A DNA stretch of 64,000 bases, taken from positions 1-64,000 of the forward strand of contig NZ_JAOCAH010000012.1 in assembly GCF_029839275.1 (NCBI RefSeq), given 5' to 3'. The DNA comes from Pseudomonas sp. GD03944 (GTDB lineage: Bacteria; Pseudomonadota; Gammaproteobacteria; Pseudomonadales; Pseudomonadaceae). Both the position numbers and the translations under genes were made by a program. This document shows positions 45,622 to 53,736 of the stretch, piece after piece (the first letter of the stretch is position 1; every line of letters starts with the position of its first letter). Under the pieces are notes generated by a model, which saw nothing but the letters and a program-made list of their open reading frames with translations, was not told the DNA's origin and did no database searches.

Positions 45622-45640
45622 GATAATCGATCCTATTATC
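45622..45640 (-). promoter_or_regulatory. Fur-box-like site upstream of the ECF sigma gene
   Basis: GATAATCGATCCTATTATC has outer arms GATAAT and ATTATC identical to the Fur consensus; 12 of 19 positions match overall, with a poor centre. The location between the sigma gene (start 45594) and the divergent HAD gene (45729) is right for iron repression of the sigma gene. Confidence 0.6.
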
Positions 45641-45728
45641 TGTTTATTGTCCGACACACCGCAACATGCCAATCGTCGCCCGAGCGGGTATCCTCGCGCC
45701 CCAGGTTTCCACGGCACGAGTGATCCCC

Positions 45729-46376
45729 ATGCATTACCAGAACATCCTCTTCGACCTGGACGGCACCCTTACCGACCCGCGCGAAGGCATCACCCGTTCG
45801 GTGCAATACGCGCTGGCGAAGCTGGGGATCGACGAGCCGGACCTGCAGGCGCTGGAGCACTTCATCGGCCCGCCCCTGCTGCAATGCTTCATGTCCACCT
45901 ACGACCTGGACGAAGCGACTGGCTGGCGCGCCGTGGAGCATTACCGCGAGCGCTTCCAGGTCACCGGGCTGTACGAGAACCGGATGTTCGAGGGCATTCT
46001 CGAGTTGCTGCAATTGCTGCAGGAGCAGGGCCGCACGCTGTACATCGCCACCAGCAAGCCTACGGTGTTCGCCCAGGAAATCGCCCGGCATTTCGGCTTC
46101 GCCCGGCATTTCAAGATGATCTACGGCAGCGAGCTGGACGGCACGCGGACCAACAAGGTCGAGCTGATCCAGTACCTGATGCAGCAGGAAGGCCTGCAGG
46201 CCGCGCAGAGCCTGATGATCGGTGACCGCAAGCACGACCTGATCGGCGCGCGCAGCAACGGATTGGACGCCGCCGCCGTGGGGTACGGCTTCGGCAGCCT
46301 GGAGGAATTGCAGGGGGAAACCCCGGCCTACCACTTCTCGACGCTGGCCGATCTGCATCAGGCCTTCGTGCGGTAA
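45729..46376 (+). CDS. HAD-family phosphatase (Gph-like)
   Basis: 215 residues of the PGP/Gph type: motif I LFDLDGTLTDPREG, motif II IATSKP, motif III with the lysine near RTNKVELIQYL and motif IV MIGDRKHDLIGARSNG. Cap domain in the region after residue 15. Likely substrates are small phosphate esters or nucleotides. Start ATG 45729. Divergent from the sigma gene. Confidence 0.9.
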   Translation: MHYQNILFDLDGTLTDPREGITRSVQYALAKLGIDEPDLQALEHFIGPPLLQCFMSTYDLDEATGWRAVEHYRERFQVTGLYENRMFEGILELLQLLQEQGRTLYIATSKPTVFAQEIARHFGFARHFKMIYGSELDGTRTNKVELIQYLMQQEGLQAAQSLMIGDRKHDLIGARSNGLDAAAVGYGFGSLEELQGETPAYHFSTLADLHQAFVR

Positions 46377-46415
46377 AGCGGCGCGGTCATGCCCGCGCCT
46401 GACCGGGGCGCGGGG

Positions 46416-46646
46416 TCAACCGTTCTTCTGGTAAACGATCTTGCGCGTACCGCCGTCGCAGCTGCCGACCACCATGGCCTGGTCCTGCACCTCGTCGTTG
46501 GCCACGATTTCCAGGGTGTAGCTGGGCACGCCCGCCGCCTGGATCTTCACTTCGATTTCACTCTTGAGCTCTTCGCAGGGCTTGGGCGCAGCCAGCGCCG
46601 CAGTGCCGACAAGGCTCAAGACCACCGCTACTGTCCATCTGTACAT
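46416..46646 (-). CDS. DUF1161 periplasmic protein
   Basis: 76 residues with a signal peptide (VAVVLSLVGTAALA, cleavage near AALA-APKPC). Two cysteines (PCEELKSEI and GSCDGG) could form a disulphide, and the C-terminus KIVYQKNG is typical of DUF1161. Function unknown. Convergent with the HAD gene (39-base gap). An AGGAGG site precedes the ATG. Confidence 0.9.
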   Translation of the reverse strand: MYRWTVAVVLSLVGTAALAAPKPCEELKSEIEVKIQAAGVPSYTLEIVANDEVQDQAMVVGSCDGGTRKIVYQKNG

Positions 46647-46708
46647 GGCATAACCTCCTGTGTTTGCGGGAATCCGCCAGTCTATGACCCAATTGCCATC
46701 AGGCAGTT

Positions 46709-47782
46709 CTAGTTGGATTTCACCCGGGTCTCAAGTTCACGGGTACGGGCCTCGATCGGCAGCGCCCCGAGTTCGGCCACCCGCCGGTAGAACGCCGGCC
46801 AGTCGCCCTCTACTTCGGCGAACAGCGTGGCGAACGCCGGCACCCATTGATCATAGAGGCCGAAGGGCAGCAGCTTGGCATTGTTCAACGGCGTCTCGAT
46901 CCAGCCGTCGTAGCGGCCCACGCCGCCCCACTCACGGTCGCGCAGGGCGCGGTACTCGCGGCGCAGGCGTTCGAATTCGGCCTGTTTGCCGGCACGCATG
47001 GCCTCGGCTGCCAGGTCGCTGGCGTACAGCTGCTGCAGGCGCTCGCGGCTGTCCAGCACCAGCGCCACGAATTGCTCGCGCTGGCGCAGGCCCTCGTTGT
47101 CACCCACCGGCGTGCCTTGGGCGGCATGCCACTGGCGCAGGCCTTCCTGCTCGACAAAGGTGGCGAAGGACTCGTTGAACGCGGTGTCGTCCGCCACGTA
47201 GAACTGCTGGTGCGCCAGTTCGTGGAAGATCACCGCGATCAGCCGCTCGTCGCTCCAGCGCAGCATGGTGTTGAGGATCGGGTCGTCGAACCAGCCCAGG
47301 GTCGAATAGGCTTCGACGCCGCCGAGGTAGGTGTCCAGGCCTTCCTGCTTGAGCAGGGCCGCCGCGCCACGGGCATCGCCCTGGCGGTAGAAGCCGCGGT
47401 AGGCCACGCAGCCGGCGATGGGGAAACAATGCAGCTGCGGCGTCAGGGAAAACTCCGGCGTGGCGAACAGGTTCCATACCACGAAGGGGCGCTGGATGTC
47501 GGCGTACAGCCGGTAACTGCCATTGTCCGGCAGCGCCAGTCGGGCGCTGGCGAAATCCCGCGCCTCCTGGGACAGGGCCAGGCGCCGCCGCAGTTCGGGG
47601 TCGCGGGCAGGGTCGTCGACGATCGCCGCCACCGGCTCGCGGCGTTGCAGCAGGTCAAGCTGGCCATCGAGCAGCTGCCCGTAATAGGCGACGCTGGAAC
47701 AACCGCTCAGCGCCACGGCGCCGACCAGGGGAACCCAGCGACGCAGGCAGCGGTCGAGTATGCAGAACAGGGTGTGGGGCAT
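46709..47782 (-). CDS. Predicted aminopeptidase (M91-like/DUF2265), lipoprotein
   Basis: 357 residues. The N-terminus carries a lipobox (VALSGC, Cys about residue 28), then YYGQLLDGQLDLL, LFATPEFSLTP and, in the middle, a zinc metallopeptidase motif IFHELAHQQFYV (HExxH) with a downstream FNESFATFVEQEGLRQW that supplies the third ligand. It matches the predicted aminopeptidase family found in gamma-proteobacteria. Substrate unknown. Divergent from the lipoprotein pair at 47858. Confidence 0.87.
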   Translation of the reverse strand: MPHTLFCILDRCLRRWVPLVGAVALSGCSSVAYYGQLLDGQLDLLQRREPVAAIVDDPARDPELRRRLALSQEARDFASARLALPDNGSYRLYADIQRPFVVWNLFATPEFSLTPQLHCFPIAGCVAYRGFYRQGDARGAAALLKQEGLDTYLGGVEAYSTLGWFDDPILNTMLRWSDERLIAVIFHELAHQQFYVADDTAFNESFATFVEQEGLRQWHAAQGTPVGDNEGLRQREQFVALVLDSRERLQQLYASDLAAEAMRAGKQAEFERLRREYRALRDREWGGVGRYDGWIETPLNNAKLLPFGLYDQWVPAFATLFAEVEGDWPAFYRRVAELGALPIEARTRELETRVKSN

Positions 47783-47857
47783 GCCGGGACACTACTGCAT
47801 CGGCCACACGCCTGCCACTGCCCGCGCGCCTTTTCGCCCCACGTCTTGGAGTTACGC

Positions 47858-48271
47858 ATGCGCCTATCCTTGCTGACCATCATCCTGCTGGGCCTGGGCG
47901 GTTGCGCCTGGCTGCCGGCCCACGACCCGGGCCAGGCCTGGATCGACCTGGAGACCCAGGCGCCCAGCGAACTGCTGGCCATCGAGGTGGACGACAAGCC
48001 GCTGGACGACACGCGTTTCTTCCAGGTCGCACCGGGCACCCGCGAGCTGCAGGCCCACCTGCGTTTCAACGTCGACGCCAGCAACATCGGCGCCACGTCC
48101 CAGCCGCTGCCCCGCGACTGCCAGGTGCTGCTGACCTATGATGAATTCAATGCCGGCCAGCGCTATCGGCTGGAAGCCGGAAACATCGGCTTTCGCACCT
48201 GGTCGAAACTCTACGATGCACAGAACCGCCTGTTGGTAAGGGGCCGAGAAGGCCGCTGCGGCGCGATCTAG
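47858..48271 (+). CDS. Small lipoprotein, first of a paralogous pair
   Basis: 137 residues with a lipobox (LLGLGGC, Cys16) and a single folded domain: QAWIDLETQAPSELLAIEVDDKPLDDTRFFQVAPGTRELQAHLRFNV, ending RGREGRCGAI. Two conserved cysteines, near the middle (RDCQVL) and the end (GRCGAI), could pair. No function known. A related protein follows at 48313. TTGGAG lies upstream of the ATG. Confidence 0.82.
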   Translation: MRLSLLTIILLGLGGCAWLPAHDPGQAWIDLETQAPSELLAIEVDDKPLDDTRFFQVAPGTRELQAHLRFNVDASNIGATSQPLPRDCQVLLTYDEFNAGQRYRLEAGNIGFRTWSKLYDAQNRLLVRGREGRCGAI

Positions 48272-48312
48272 CGCCAGCCAGGCGATGCCCGCCACTCCCA
48301 GGATCCACTGCC

Positions 48313-48726
48313 ATGCGCCTGCTCGCCCTGATTGCCAGCCTGTCCATCCTCGCCGGCTGTTCCTCGCCACTGCCCAAGCCGGACCCGAACCAGGCCTGGG
48401 TCGACCTCTATGCCACCGCCAGCGACCTGCTGATGGCCAACCGGCTGGACGGCGAGCGCCTGAACGACGGCCGCTACTTCCAGGTCACGCCGGGGGCGCA
48501 CGAGCTGGAAGCGCGCTATCAGTTCGAGGTGCATTCGGGCGGCACCATCATGTCGGAGCCAATGCAACGCACCTGCGAAATCCGCATCCGCTACGACAAC
48601 TTCGAAGCGGGCAAGCGTTACCGCATGGAAGCCCGCACCGCAATCATGAGTGCCCAGGCGTGGCTGTATGACGACCAGCGCAACGTGCTGGCCCGAGGCG
48701 AGATCCTGCGCTGCGGCATTTTCTGA
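48313..48726 (+). CDS. Small lipoprotein, second of a paralogous pair
   Basis: 137 residues, the same length as the preceding one, with a lipobox (LSILAGC). It shares the layout: QAWVDLYATASDLL, RYFQVTPGAHELEARYQFEV, TCEIRIRYDNFEAGKRYRMEA and the end RCGIF. The two are clearly tandem paralogues. Function unknown; the shared cysteines are conserved. The 41-base gap suggests one operon. Confidence 0.82.
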   Translation: MRLLALIASLSILAGCSSPLPKPDPNQAWVDLYATASDLLMANRLDGERLNDGRYFQVTPGAHELEARYQFEVHSGGTIMSEPMQRTCEIRIRYDNFEAGKRYRMEARTAIMSAQAWLYDDQRNVLARGEILRCGIF

Positions 48727-48758
48727 CCCCGGGCCGTTGCTGACCGACGGCTGTCGGG

Positions 48759-49184
48759 TCAGCTCTCGAGGGTCGCTTCCAGGGTGATCTCGGCGTTCAG
48801 CACCTTGGACACCGGGCAGCCGCTCTTGGCGGTTTCCACGGCCTTCTCGAACGCCGCACGGTCCGCGCCGGGAATCTTCGCCTTGAGGGTGAGGTGCACG
48901 GCGCTGATGGAGAAACCACCATCGACCTTGTCCAGTATCACCTCGGCGGTGGTGTCGATGCTTTCGGCGGTCATGCCCGCTTCGCCCAGCTCCTTGGACA
49001 GCGCCATGGAAAAGCAGCCCGCGTGGGCCGCCCCGATCAGCTCTTCCGGGTTGGTGCCCGGCTTGTCTTCGAAGCGGGTGTTGAAGCCGTAGGGTGACTG
49101 CTTCAGCGCGCCGCTCTGGGTCGAAATGGTGCCCTTGCCGTCCTTGATGCCACCTTGCCAGTGGGCTGATGCTGTCTTCTTCAT
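48759..49184 (-). CDS. osmC: OsmC-family organic hydroperoxide reductase
   Basis: 141 residues with the full OsmC set: KKTASAHWQGGIKDGKGTIS, NPEELIGAAHAGCFSMAL (first catalytic Cys) and the second Cys in KSGCPVSKVLNAEITLEA. It reduces organic hydroperoxides with reactive cysteines. It is convergent with the lipoprotein pair, with a GGAGAT site before the ATG. Usually sigma-S controlled; I see no clear sequence proof. Confidence 0.94.
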   Translation of the reverse strand: MKKTASAHWQGGIKDGKGTISTQSGALKQSPYGFNTRFEDKPGTNPEELIGAAHAGCFSMALSKELGEAGMTAESIDTTAEVILDKVDGGFSISAVHLTLKAKIPGADRAAFEKAVETAKSGCPVSKVLNAEITLEATLES

Positions 49185-49256
49185 CCGGTATCTCCAGGTT
49201 CGTTGGGGTACAGGATTGAGAACGGCAACGGCGGCACAAGTTCGACCGCGAACGGC

Positions 49257-50252
49257 TCAGCGCAGGCTGGCAAGAATGTCGAAGGCGTGCAGGCGATCGG
49301 CGAAGTCGTACATGTCGCAGGTGAAGATCAGCTCGTCCGCCCCGGTCTGCTCCAGCAGCACTTCCAGGCGCGCCCGCACCTTCTCCGGGCCGCCGACCAT
49401 GGCCATGCCGAAGAAGCTGCCGACCGCATCCATCTCGTGGGGCAGCCACAGGCCTTCCATGCTCTTGACCGGCGGACGCTGCACCAGGCTCTGGCCGCGA
49501 ATCAACGCCAGGATGCGCTGGTAGGCCGAGGTCGCCAGGTGGTTGGCCTGCTCGTCGGTGTCGGCGGCCAGCAGCGGCACGCCGAGCATCACGTAGGGCT
49601 TGTCCAGCACCTCGGACGGCTTGAAGTGGTTGCGGTACACGCGGATCGCCTCGTGCATGTAGCGCGGGGCAAAGTGCGAGGCGAAGGCGTAGGGCAGCCC
49701 GCGCTCGCCGGCCAGCTGGGCGCTGAACAGGCTGGAGCCCAGGAGCCAGATCGGCACCTGGGTGCCGGTGCCCGGCATGGCGATCACGCGCTGGTCCGGC
49801 GTGCGCGGGCCGAGGTAACGCTGCAGCTCCGCGACATCCGCGGGGAAATCGTCGGCGCTGCCCGAACGCTCGCGGCGCAGGGCATGGGCGGTGTACTGGT
49901 CGGCACCGGGGGCACGCCCCAGGCCCAGGTCGATGCGCCCCGGATAGAGGGTGGCGAGGGTGCCGAACTGCTCGGCAATCACCAGCGGCGCGTGGTTGGG
50001 CAGCATCACCCCGCCGGAACCGACGCGGATGGTCGAGGTGCCGGCGGCCAGGTAACCGAGCAGCACGGCGGTGGCCGAACTGGCGATGCCGTCCATGTTG
50101 TGGTGCTCGGCCACCCAGAAGCGGGTGAAGCCCAGGCGCTCGGCATGCTGCGCCAGCGCCAGGGAATTGTGCAACGCCTGCTCCGGGCCGCCATCGTCGC
50201 GGATCGGAGCAAGGTCGAGAATGGAGAACTTAGTGTTCGCTAATACGCTCAT
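49257..50252 (-). CDS. Luciferase-like monooxygenase (YhbW type)
   Basis: 331 residues, bacterial-luciferase fold, flavin-dependent. Seen: FWVAEHHNMDGIASSATAVLLGYLAAGTSTIRVGSGGVMLPNHAPLVIAEQFGTLATLYPGRIDLGLGRAPG, split here only for recognition, and the C-terminal SMEGLWLPHEMDAVGSFFGMAMVGG. Substrate unknown. Single gene, same direction as osmC, about 72 bases apart. Confidence 0.88.
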   Translation of the reverse strand: MSVLANTKFSILDLAPIRDDGGPEQALHNSLALAQHAERLGFTRFWVAEHHNMDGIASSATAVLLGYLAAGTSTIRVGSGGVMLPNHAPLVIAEQFGTLATLYPGRIDLGLGRAPGADQYTAHALRRERSGSADDFPADVAELQRYLGPRTPDQRVIAMPGTGTQVPIWLLGSSLFSAQLAGERGLPYAFASHFAPRYMHEAIRVYRNHFKPSEVLDKPYVMLGVPLLAADTDEQANHLATSAYQRILALIRGQSLVQRPPVKSMEGLWLPHEMDAVGSFFGMAMVGGPEKVRARLEVLLEQTGADELIFTCDMYDFADRLHAFDILASLR

Positions 50253-50416
50253 CGGCCTGCCTGTCTGGTTACAGGGTGTACGGCGCCACAGGGCGCCAAT
50301 ACCCGAGTCAAAGGGTTGGGCTCATCCTAAGGATTACCAGCCCACACGACCAGAAGGCACTTTTCGGTGCTATAGCCACCAATGGGTAAGCAGGCTGACG
50401 GACAGTCGCCGGCGAA

Positions 50417-50632
50417 TCAGCTGTTGCCGATGCGGAACCCGACCTTGAGGGTCACCTGATAGTGACCGACCTTGCCGTTCTCGATATGCCCTCGAGTCTC
50501 GACGACCTCGAACCATTCCAGGTTGCGCACCGACTTGGCGCATTCCTCCAGGGCATTGTTGATGGCTTCTTCGATGCTGGTGCGCGAAGAACCGACGATT
50601 TCGATTTTCTTGTAGGTGTGGTGATCCGACAT
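50417..50632 (-). CDS. Dodecin (flavin-storage protein)
   Basis: 71-residue dodecin: MSDHHTYKKIEIVGSSRTSI, EEAINNALEECAKSVRNLEW and the C-terminal beta strand HYQVTLKVGFRIGNS. The central tryptophan (NLEWFEV) stacks on bound flavin in the family. It forms a dodecamer that binds riboflavin/FMN. It may serve the flavin-dependent monooxygenase gene downstream. GAGGAGA site ahead of the ATG. Confidence 0.94.
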   Translation of the reverse strand: MSDHHTYKKIEIVGSSRTSIEEAINNALEECAKSVRNLEWFEVVETRGHIENGKVGHYQVTLKVGFRIGNS

Positions 50633-50804
50633 GAACGCTCTCCTCGGGTTGGGAAACAGGTGCTCGTCCTGTGCAGACAGGCGAACACCACCTTGCGTTC
50701 AGATTAGCTGGCGGCAGGCAGAAAACCGCATCGCTTCCATGAAGACGAACCAAGCCCCCCATGTCCCGCAGATTTTTACAAAACTTACAGTGGGGCGTGA
50801 GCCA

Positions 50805-51689
50805 TCAGCTCAACTCGTTGCGCAGCCAGGCCGCCAGGCGCTCGGCCCGGCGATCCGTACGCCGGGTCGGCACCCACAGCGCCAGCCGCGCCTCGGTTTC
50901 GACGAAGCCCCAGGGCGCCACCAGTCGACCAGCAGCCAGGTCGTCAGCCACCAGTTGTTGTGGCGCGATGGCCACGCCCAGGCCGGCAGTGGCGGCTTCC
51001 AACAGGTAATACAGGTGCTCGAAGCCCTGGCCGAGCCGCAGTGCCGCATCCGGCAAGCCATGAGCCGCCGCCCATTGCGGCCACGCCTGGGGGCGGGAAA
51101 CGGTGTGCAGCAAGGGTTCGCCGAGCAGGCTGTCAGGCGAGGCCTGCACCAAGGCGCCATGCCGTGAATAGCGGGGGCTGAGCACCGGGCCGATGCGCTC
51201 GGCGGCCAGTTCGTGCACCTGCATGTCCACCGGCCAGGGCGGCTCGGCGAACAGCAGGGTGGCGTCGACGCCAGGACGACGCGGATCGAGCTCGCCCTCG
51301 CTGGCCGAGAGCTGCAGGTGCAGTTCCGGCAACTCGCGGTTGAGGCGGTCCAGGCGCGGAATGAACCAGCGCGCCAGCAGGCTGCCCGGGCAACCCAGCA
51401 CGAAGGGGGCATCTTCGGTCTGCCGCTTCAACTCGGCGCAGGTGTCGCGCAGGCGCTCGAAGGCATCGGTCGCCGCGTCGCGCAAACGCACACCTGCGTC
51501 GGTGAGCTTTACGCCACGGCCGTCCTTGTCGAACAGGGTGAGGCCGAGCTGCTCTTCCAGCATGCGGATCTGCCGGCTGACCGCTCCGTGGGTCACGTGC
51601 AGTTCGTCGCCAGCACGGCTGACACTCTGCAACCGGGCGGCGGCTTCGAAGGCGCGCAGGGCGTTCAGCGGGGGCAGTTCTCGGCTCAT
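50805..51689 (-). CDS. trpI: LysR-family activator of tryptophan synthase genes
   Basis: 294-residue LysR protein: N-terminal winged HTH (LNALRAFEAAARLQSVSRAGDELHVTHGAVSRQIRML) and a C-terminal effector domain. TrpI is known to activate trpBA in Pseudomonas in response to indoleglycerol phosphate. The HTH sequence and the neighbourhood fit that assignment. Here it does not directly face trpB: a DUF3060 gene lies between, and one copy of the shared control sequence sits 8-41 bases ahead of its start. Confidence 0.93.
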   Translation of the reverse strand: MSRELPPLNALRAFEAAARLQSVSRAGDELHVTHGAVSRQIRMLEEQLGLTLFDKDGRGVKLTDAGVRLRDAATDAFERLRDTCAELKRQTEDAPFVLGCPGSLLARWFIPRLDRLNRELPELHLQLSASEGELDPRRPGVDATLLFAEPPWPVDMQVHELAAERIGPVLSPRYSRHGALVQASPDSLLGEPLLHTVSRPQAWPQWAAAHGLPDAALRLGQGFEHLYYLLEAATAGLGVAIAPQQLVADDLAAGRLVAPWGFVETEARLALWVPTRRTDRRAERLAAWLRNELS

Positions 51690-51696
51690 GCTAGCG

Positions 51697-51730
51697 GTGA
51701 CTTTTTCTGACAGGTCGGGACAATCTAATC
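51697..51730. promoter_or_regulatory. Copy A of the duplicated trp control segment
   Basis: GTGACTTTTTCTGAC (51697-51711) and CAATCTAATC (51721-51730). The first word has the LysR T-N11-A form. The same two words with the same 24-base spacing occur at 52390-52423. Read leftwards, TAGATT could serve as a -10 for trpI. Confidence 0.65.
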
Positions 51731-51764
51731 CCTTTCCCCGGCAGGCGCCAATCCGCGCACGGGC

Positions 51765-52259
51765 TCACTGCCGCTCGATGCGGTGATCGATGCCACTGGT
51801 GGCGATTTCCGGCTCGTCGCCCTGCCAGTTCACCTGCTGGCCACTGCCATTGACCTCGACCTGAACCGGGCCATGGAAGTCGAGCCTGAGCACGTTGTCC
51901 GCGCCGTATACCGCCACCGCAGCCGGCTTGCCGTCGCCCTCGACCTGGGCGCTCACCTGTTGATCGGTGCCTTCGACCTGCAGGCCACCGATGCGAGCGG
52001 CGTCGATGCGGTTCTCCCCACCGGTCACCGCCAAACTGGCGGCATTGCCCAACTGCACGACATGTTCGGAGCCGTGCACCTCGACCTGGCCGCAGTCGCC
52101 GCTGAGGATGAATTGATTGCCGTTGCCGGTGATGACTACGTCCTGGCCTTTGCAGGGCACGTCACGGGACACACCGATGCCGCCGAGTTCCAGCGGCTGC
52201 GCCTGGGCGCTCCCGACCAGCACGGCCCACACCACCCCCACTCCCAATGCCTTGTGCAT
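51765..52259 (-). CDS. DUF3060 domain protein, secreted
   Basis: 164 residues with a signal peptide (GVVWAVLVGSAQAQ) and a repetitive, beta-rich body: CKGQDVVITGNGNQFILSGDC, EVHGSEHVVQLGNAAS, TGGENRIDAARIGG, which looks like a parallel beta-helix. Two cysteines (PCKGQD, GDCGQV) may pair. Function unknown. It lies between trpI and trpB, on the trpI strand, 120 bases downstream of copy B of the control segment, so it may be driven by it. I chose ATG 52257-52259 with the signal peptide. Confidence 0.85.
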   Translation of the reverse strand: MHKALGVGVVWAVLVGSAQAQPLELGGIGVSRDVPCKGQDVVITGNGNQFILSGDCGQVEVHGSEHVVQLGNAASLAVTGGENRIDAARIGGLQVEGTDQQVSAQVEGDGKPAAVAVYGADNVLRLDFHGPVQVEVNGSGQQVNWQGDEPEIATSGIDHRIERQ

Positions 52260-52389
52260 TGCGCTCTCTCCCTTGCGCGGCCCCCTTGGCCGCCTGCACC
52301 TGTGACCGGGTGGCCGACAGCGAGTTCTGCGCTCTGCCGCGCCGGTCACCGGGTTGTGCAGCGGGTCACGGGTGTGGCGGCGACTATTC

Positions 52390-52423
52390 GTGAGTTTTTC
52401 TGACGTATTTTCTCAATCTAATC
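52390..52423. promoter_or_regulatory. Copy B of the duplicated trp control segment (trpB side)
   Basis: GTGAGTTTTTCTGAC (52390-52404) and CAATCTAATC (52414-52423). With TAGAAT at 52448-52453 as the trpB -10, the first word lies near -63 and the second near -41, the usual places of a LysR recognition site and activation site. Only one base of the 15-base word differs from copy A. Confidence 0.7.
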
Positions 52424-52447
52424 GCTTTTCCTGCCGGACAGGGGCGA

Positions 52448-52453
52448 TAGAAT
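52448..52453 (+). promoter_or_regulatory. Predicted trpBA -10 element
   Basis: TAGAAT (5 of 6 to TATAAT) lies about 70 bases before the trpB start. No good -35 (CTTTTC 17 bases upstream), as expected for a promoter that needs TrpI. Confidence 0.45.
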
Positions 52454-52521
52454 GCCCCCATCACCCACTCTCCCTCCCGTCAGCCACTGGCCTGCGAGGG
52501 AAGCCAGAGCAGGAGCACGCC

Positions 52522-53736
52522 ATGACCTCTTTACGCACCGGCCCGGATACCACCGGCCTGTTTGGCCACTTCGGTGGTCAGTACGTCGCTGAAACCCTGA
52601 TGCCGCTGATCCACGACCTGGCCGCCGAGTACGAGAAGGCCAAGCAGGATCCGGAGTTCGCCAAGGAGCTGGCCTACTTCCAGCGCGACTACGTGGGCCG
52701 CCCGAGCCCGCTGTATTTCGCCGAACGCCTGACCGAGCACTGCGGCGGCGCGAAGATCTACCTCAAGCGCGAAGAGCTGAACCACACCGGCGCGCACAAG
52801 ATCAACAACTGCATCGGCCAGATCCTGCTGGCCAAGCGCATGGGCAAGAAACGCATCATCGCCGAGACCGGCGCCGGCATGCACGGCGTGGCCACCGCCA
52901 CCGTGGCCGCCCGCTTCGGCATGGAATGCGTGATCTTCATGGGCACCACCGACATCGATCGCCAGCAGGCCAACGTGTTCCGCATGAAGCTGCTGGGCGC
53001 CACCGTGATCCCGGTGGTCGCCGGTACCGGCACCCTCAAAGATGCGATGAACGAAGCCCTGCGCGACTGGGTGACCAACGTCCATGACACCTTCTACCTG
53101 ATCGGCACCGTGGCCGGCCCGCACCCGTACCCGGCGATGGTCCGCGACTTCCAGGCCGTGATCGGCAAGGAAACCCGCGACCAGCTCCAGGAGAAAGAAG
53201 GCCGCCTGCCCGACAGCCTGGTTGCCTGCATCGGCGGCGGCTCCAACGCCATGGGCCTGTTCCACCCGTTCCTGGATGACCAGAGCGTGCAGATCGTCGG
53301 TGTCGAGGCCGCGGGCCATGGCATCGAATCCGGCAAGCACGCCGCCAGCCTGAACGGCGGCGTACCGGGCGTGCTGCACGGCAACCGCACCTTCCTGCTG
53401 CAGGACGACGACGGCCAGATCATCGACGCCCACTCGATTTCCGCCGGCCTCGACTACCCGGGCATCGGCCCAGAACACGCCTGGTTGCACGACATCGGCC
53501 GCGTCGAATACACCTCGATCACCGACGACGAAGCCCTGGAGGCCTTCCACCAGTGCTGTCGCCTGGAGGGCATCATCCCGGCGCTGGAGTCGTCCCACGC
53601 CCTGGCCGAAGCCTTCAAGCGCGCGCCGACCCTGCCGAAGGACCACCTGATGGTGATCAACCTGTCCGGCCGCGGCGACAAGGACATGCAGACCGTCATG
53701 CACCACATGGAACAATCGCAGCAGGAGAAACACTGA
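52522..53736 (+). CDS. trpB: Tryptophan synthase beta subunit
   Basis: PLP enzyme joining indole and serine to tryptophan. 404 residues. It has the PLP lysine in ELNHTGAHKINNCIGQ, the phosphate-binding loop GGGSNAMG, and ETGAGMHGVATATVAARFG. The N-terminus GLFGHFGGQYVAETLMP is canonical. ATG 52522-52524 has AGGAGC 5 bases before it. The TGA overlaps trpA's ATG (TGATG, at 53734-53738). Confidence 0.98.
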   Translation: MTSLRTGPDTTGLFGHFGGQYVAETLMPLIHDLAAEYEKAKQDPEFAKELAYFQRDYVGRPSPLYFAERLTEHCGGAKIYLKREELNHTGAHKINNCIGQILLAKRMGKKRIIAETGAGMHGVATATVAARFGMECVIFMGTTDIDRQQANVFRMKLLGATVIPVVAGTGTLKDAMNEALRDWVTNVHDTFYLIGTVAGPHPYPAMVRDFQAVIGKETRDQLQEKEGRLPDSLVACIGGGSNAMGLFHPFLDDQSVQIVGVEAAGHGIESGKHAASLNGGVPGVLHGNRTFLLQDDDGQIIDAHSISAGLDYPGIGPEHAWLHDIGRVEYTSITDDEALEAFHQCCRLEGIIPALESSHALAEAFKRAPTLPKDHLMVINLSGRGDKDMQTVMHHMEQSQQEKH

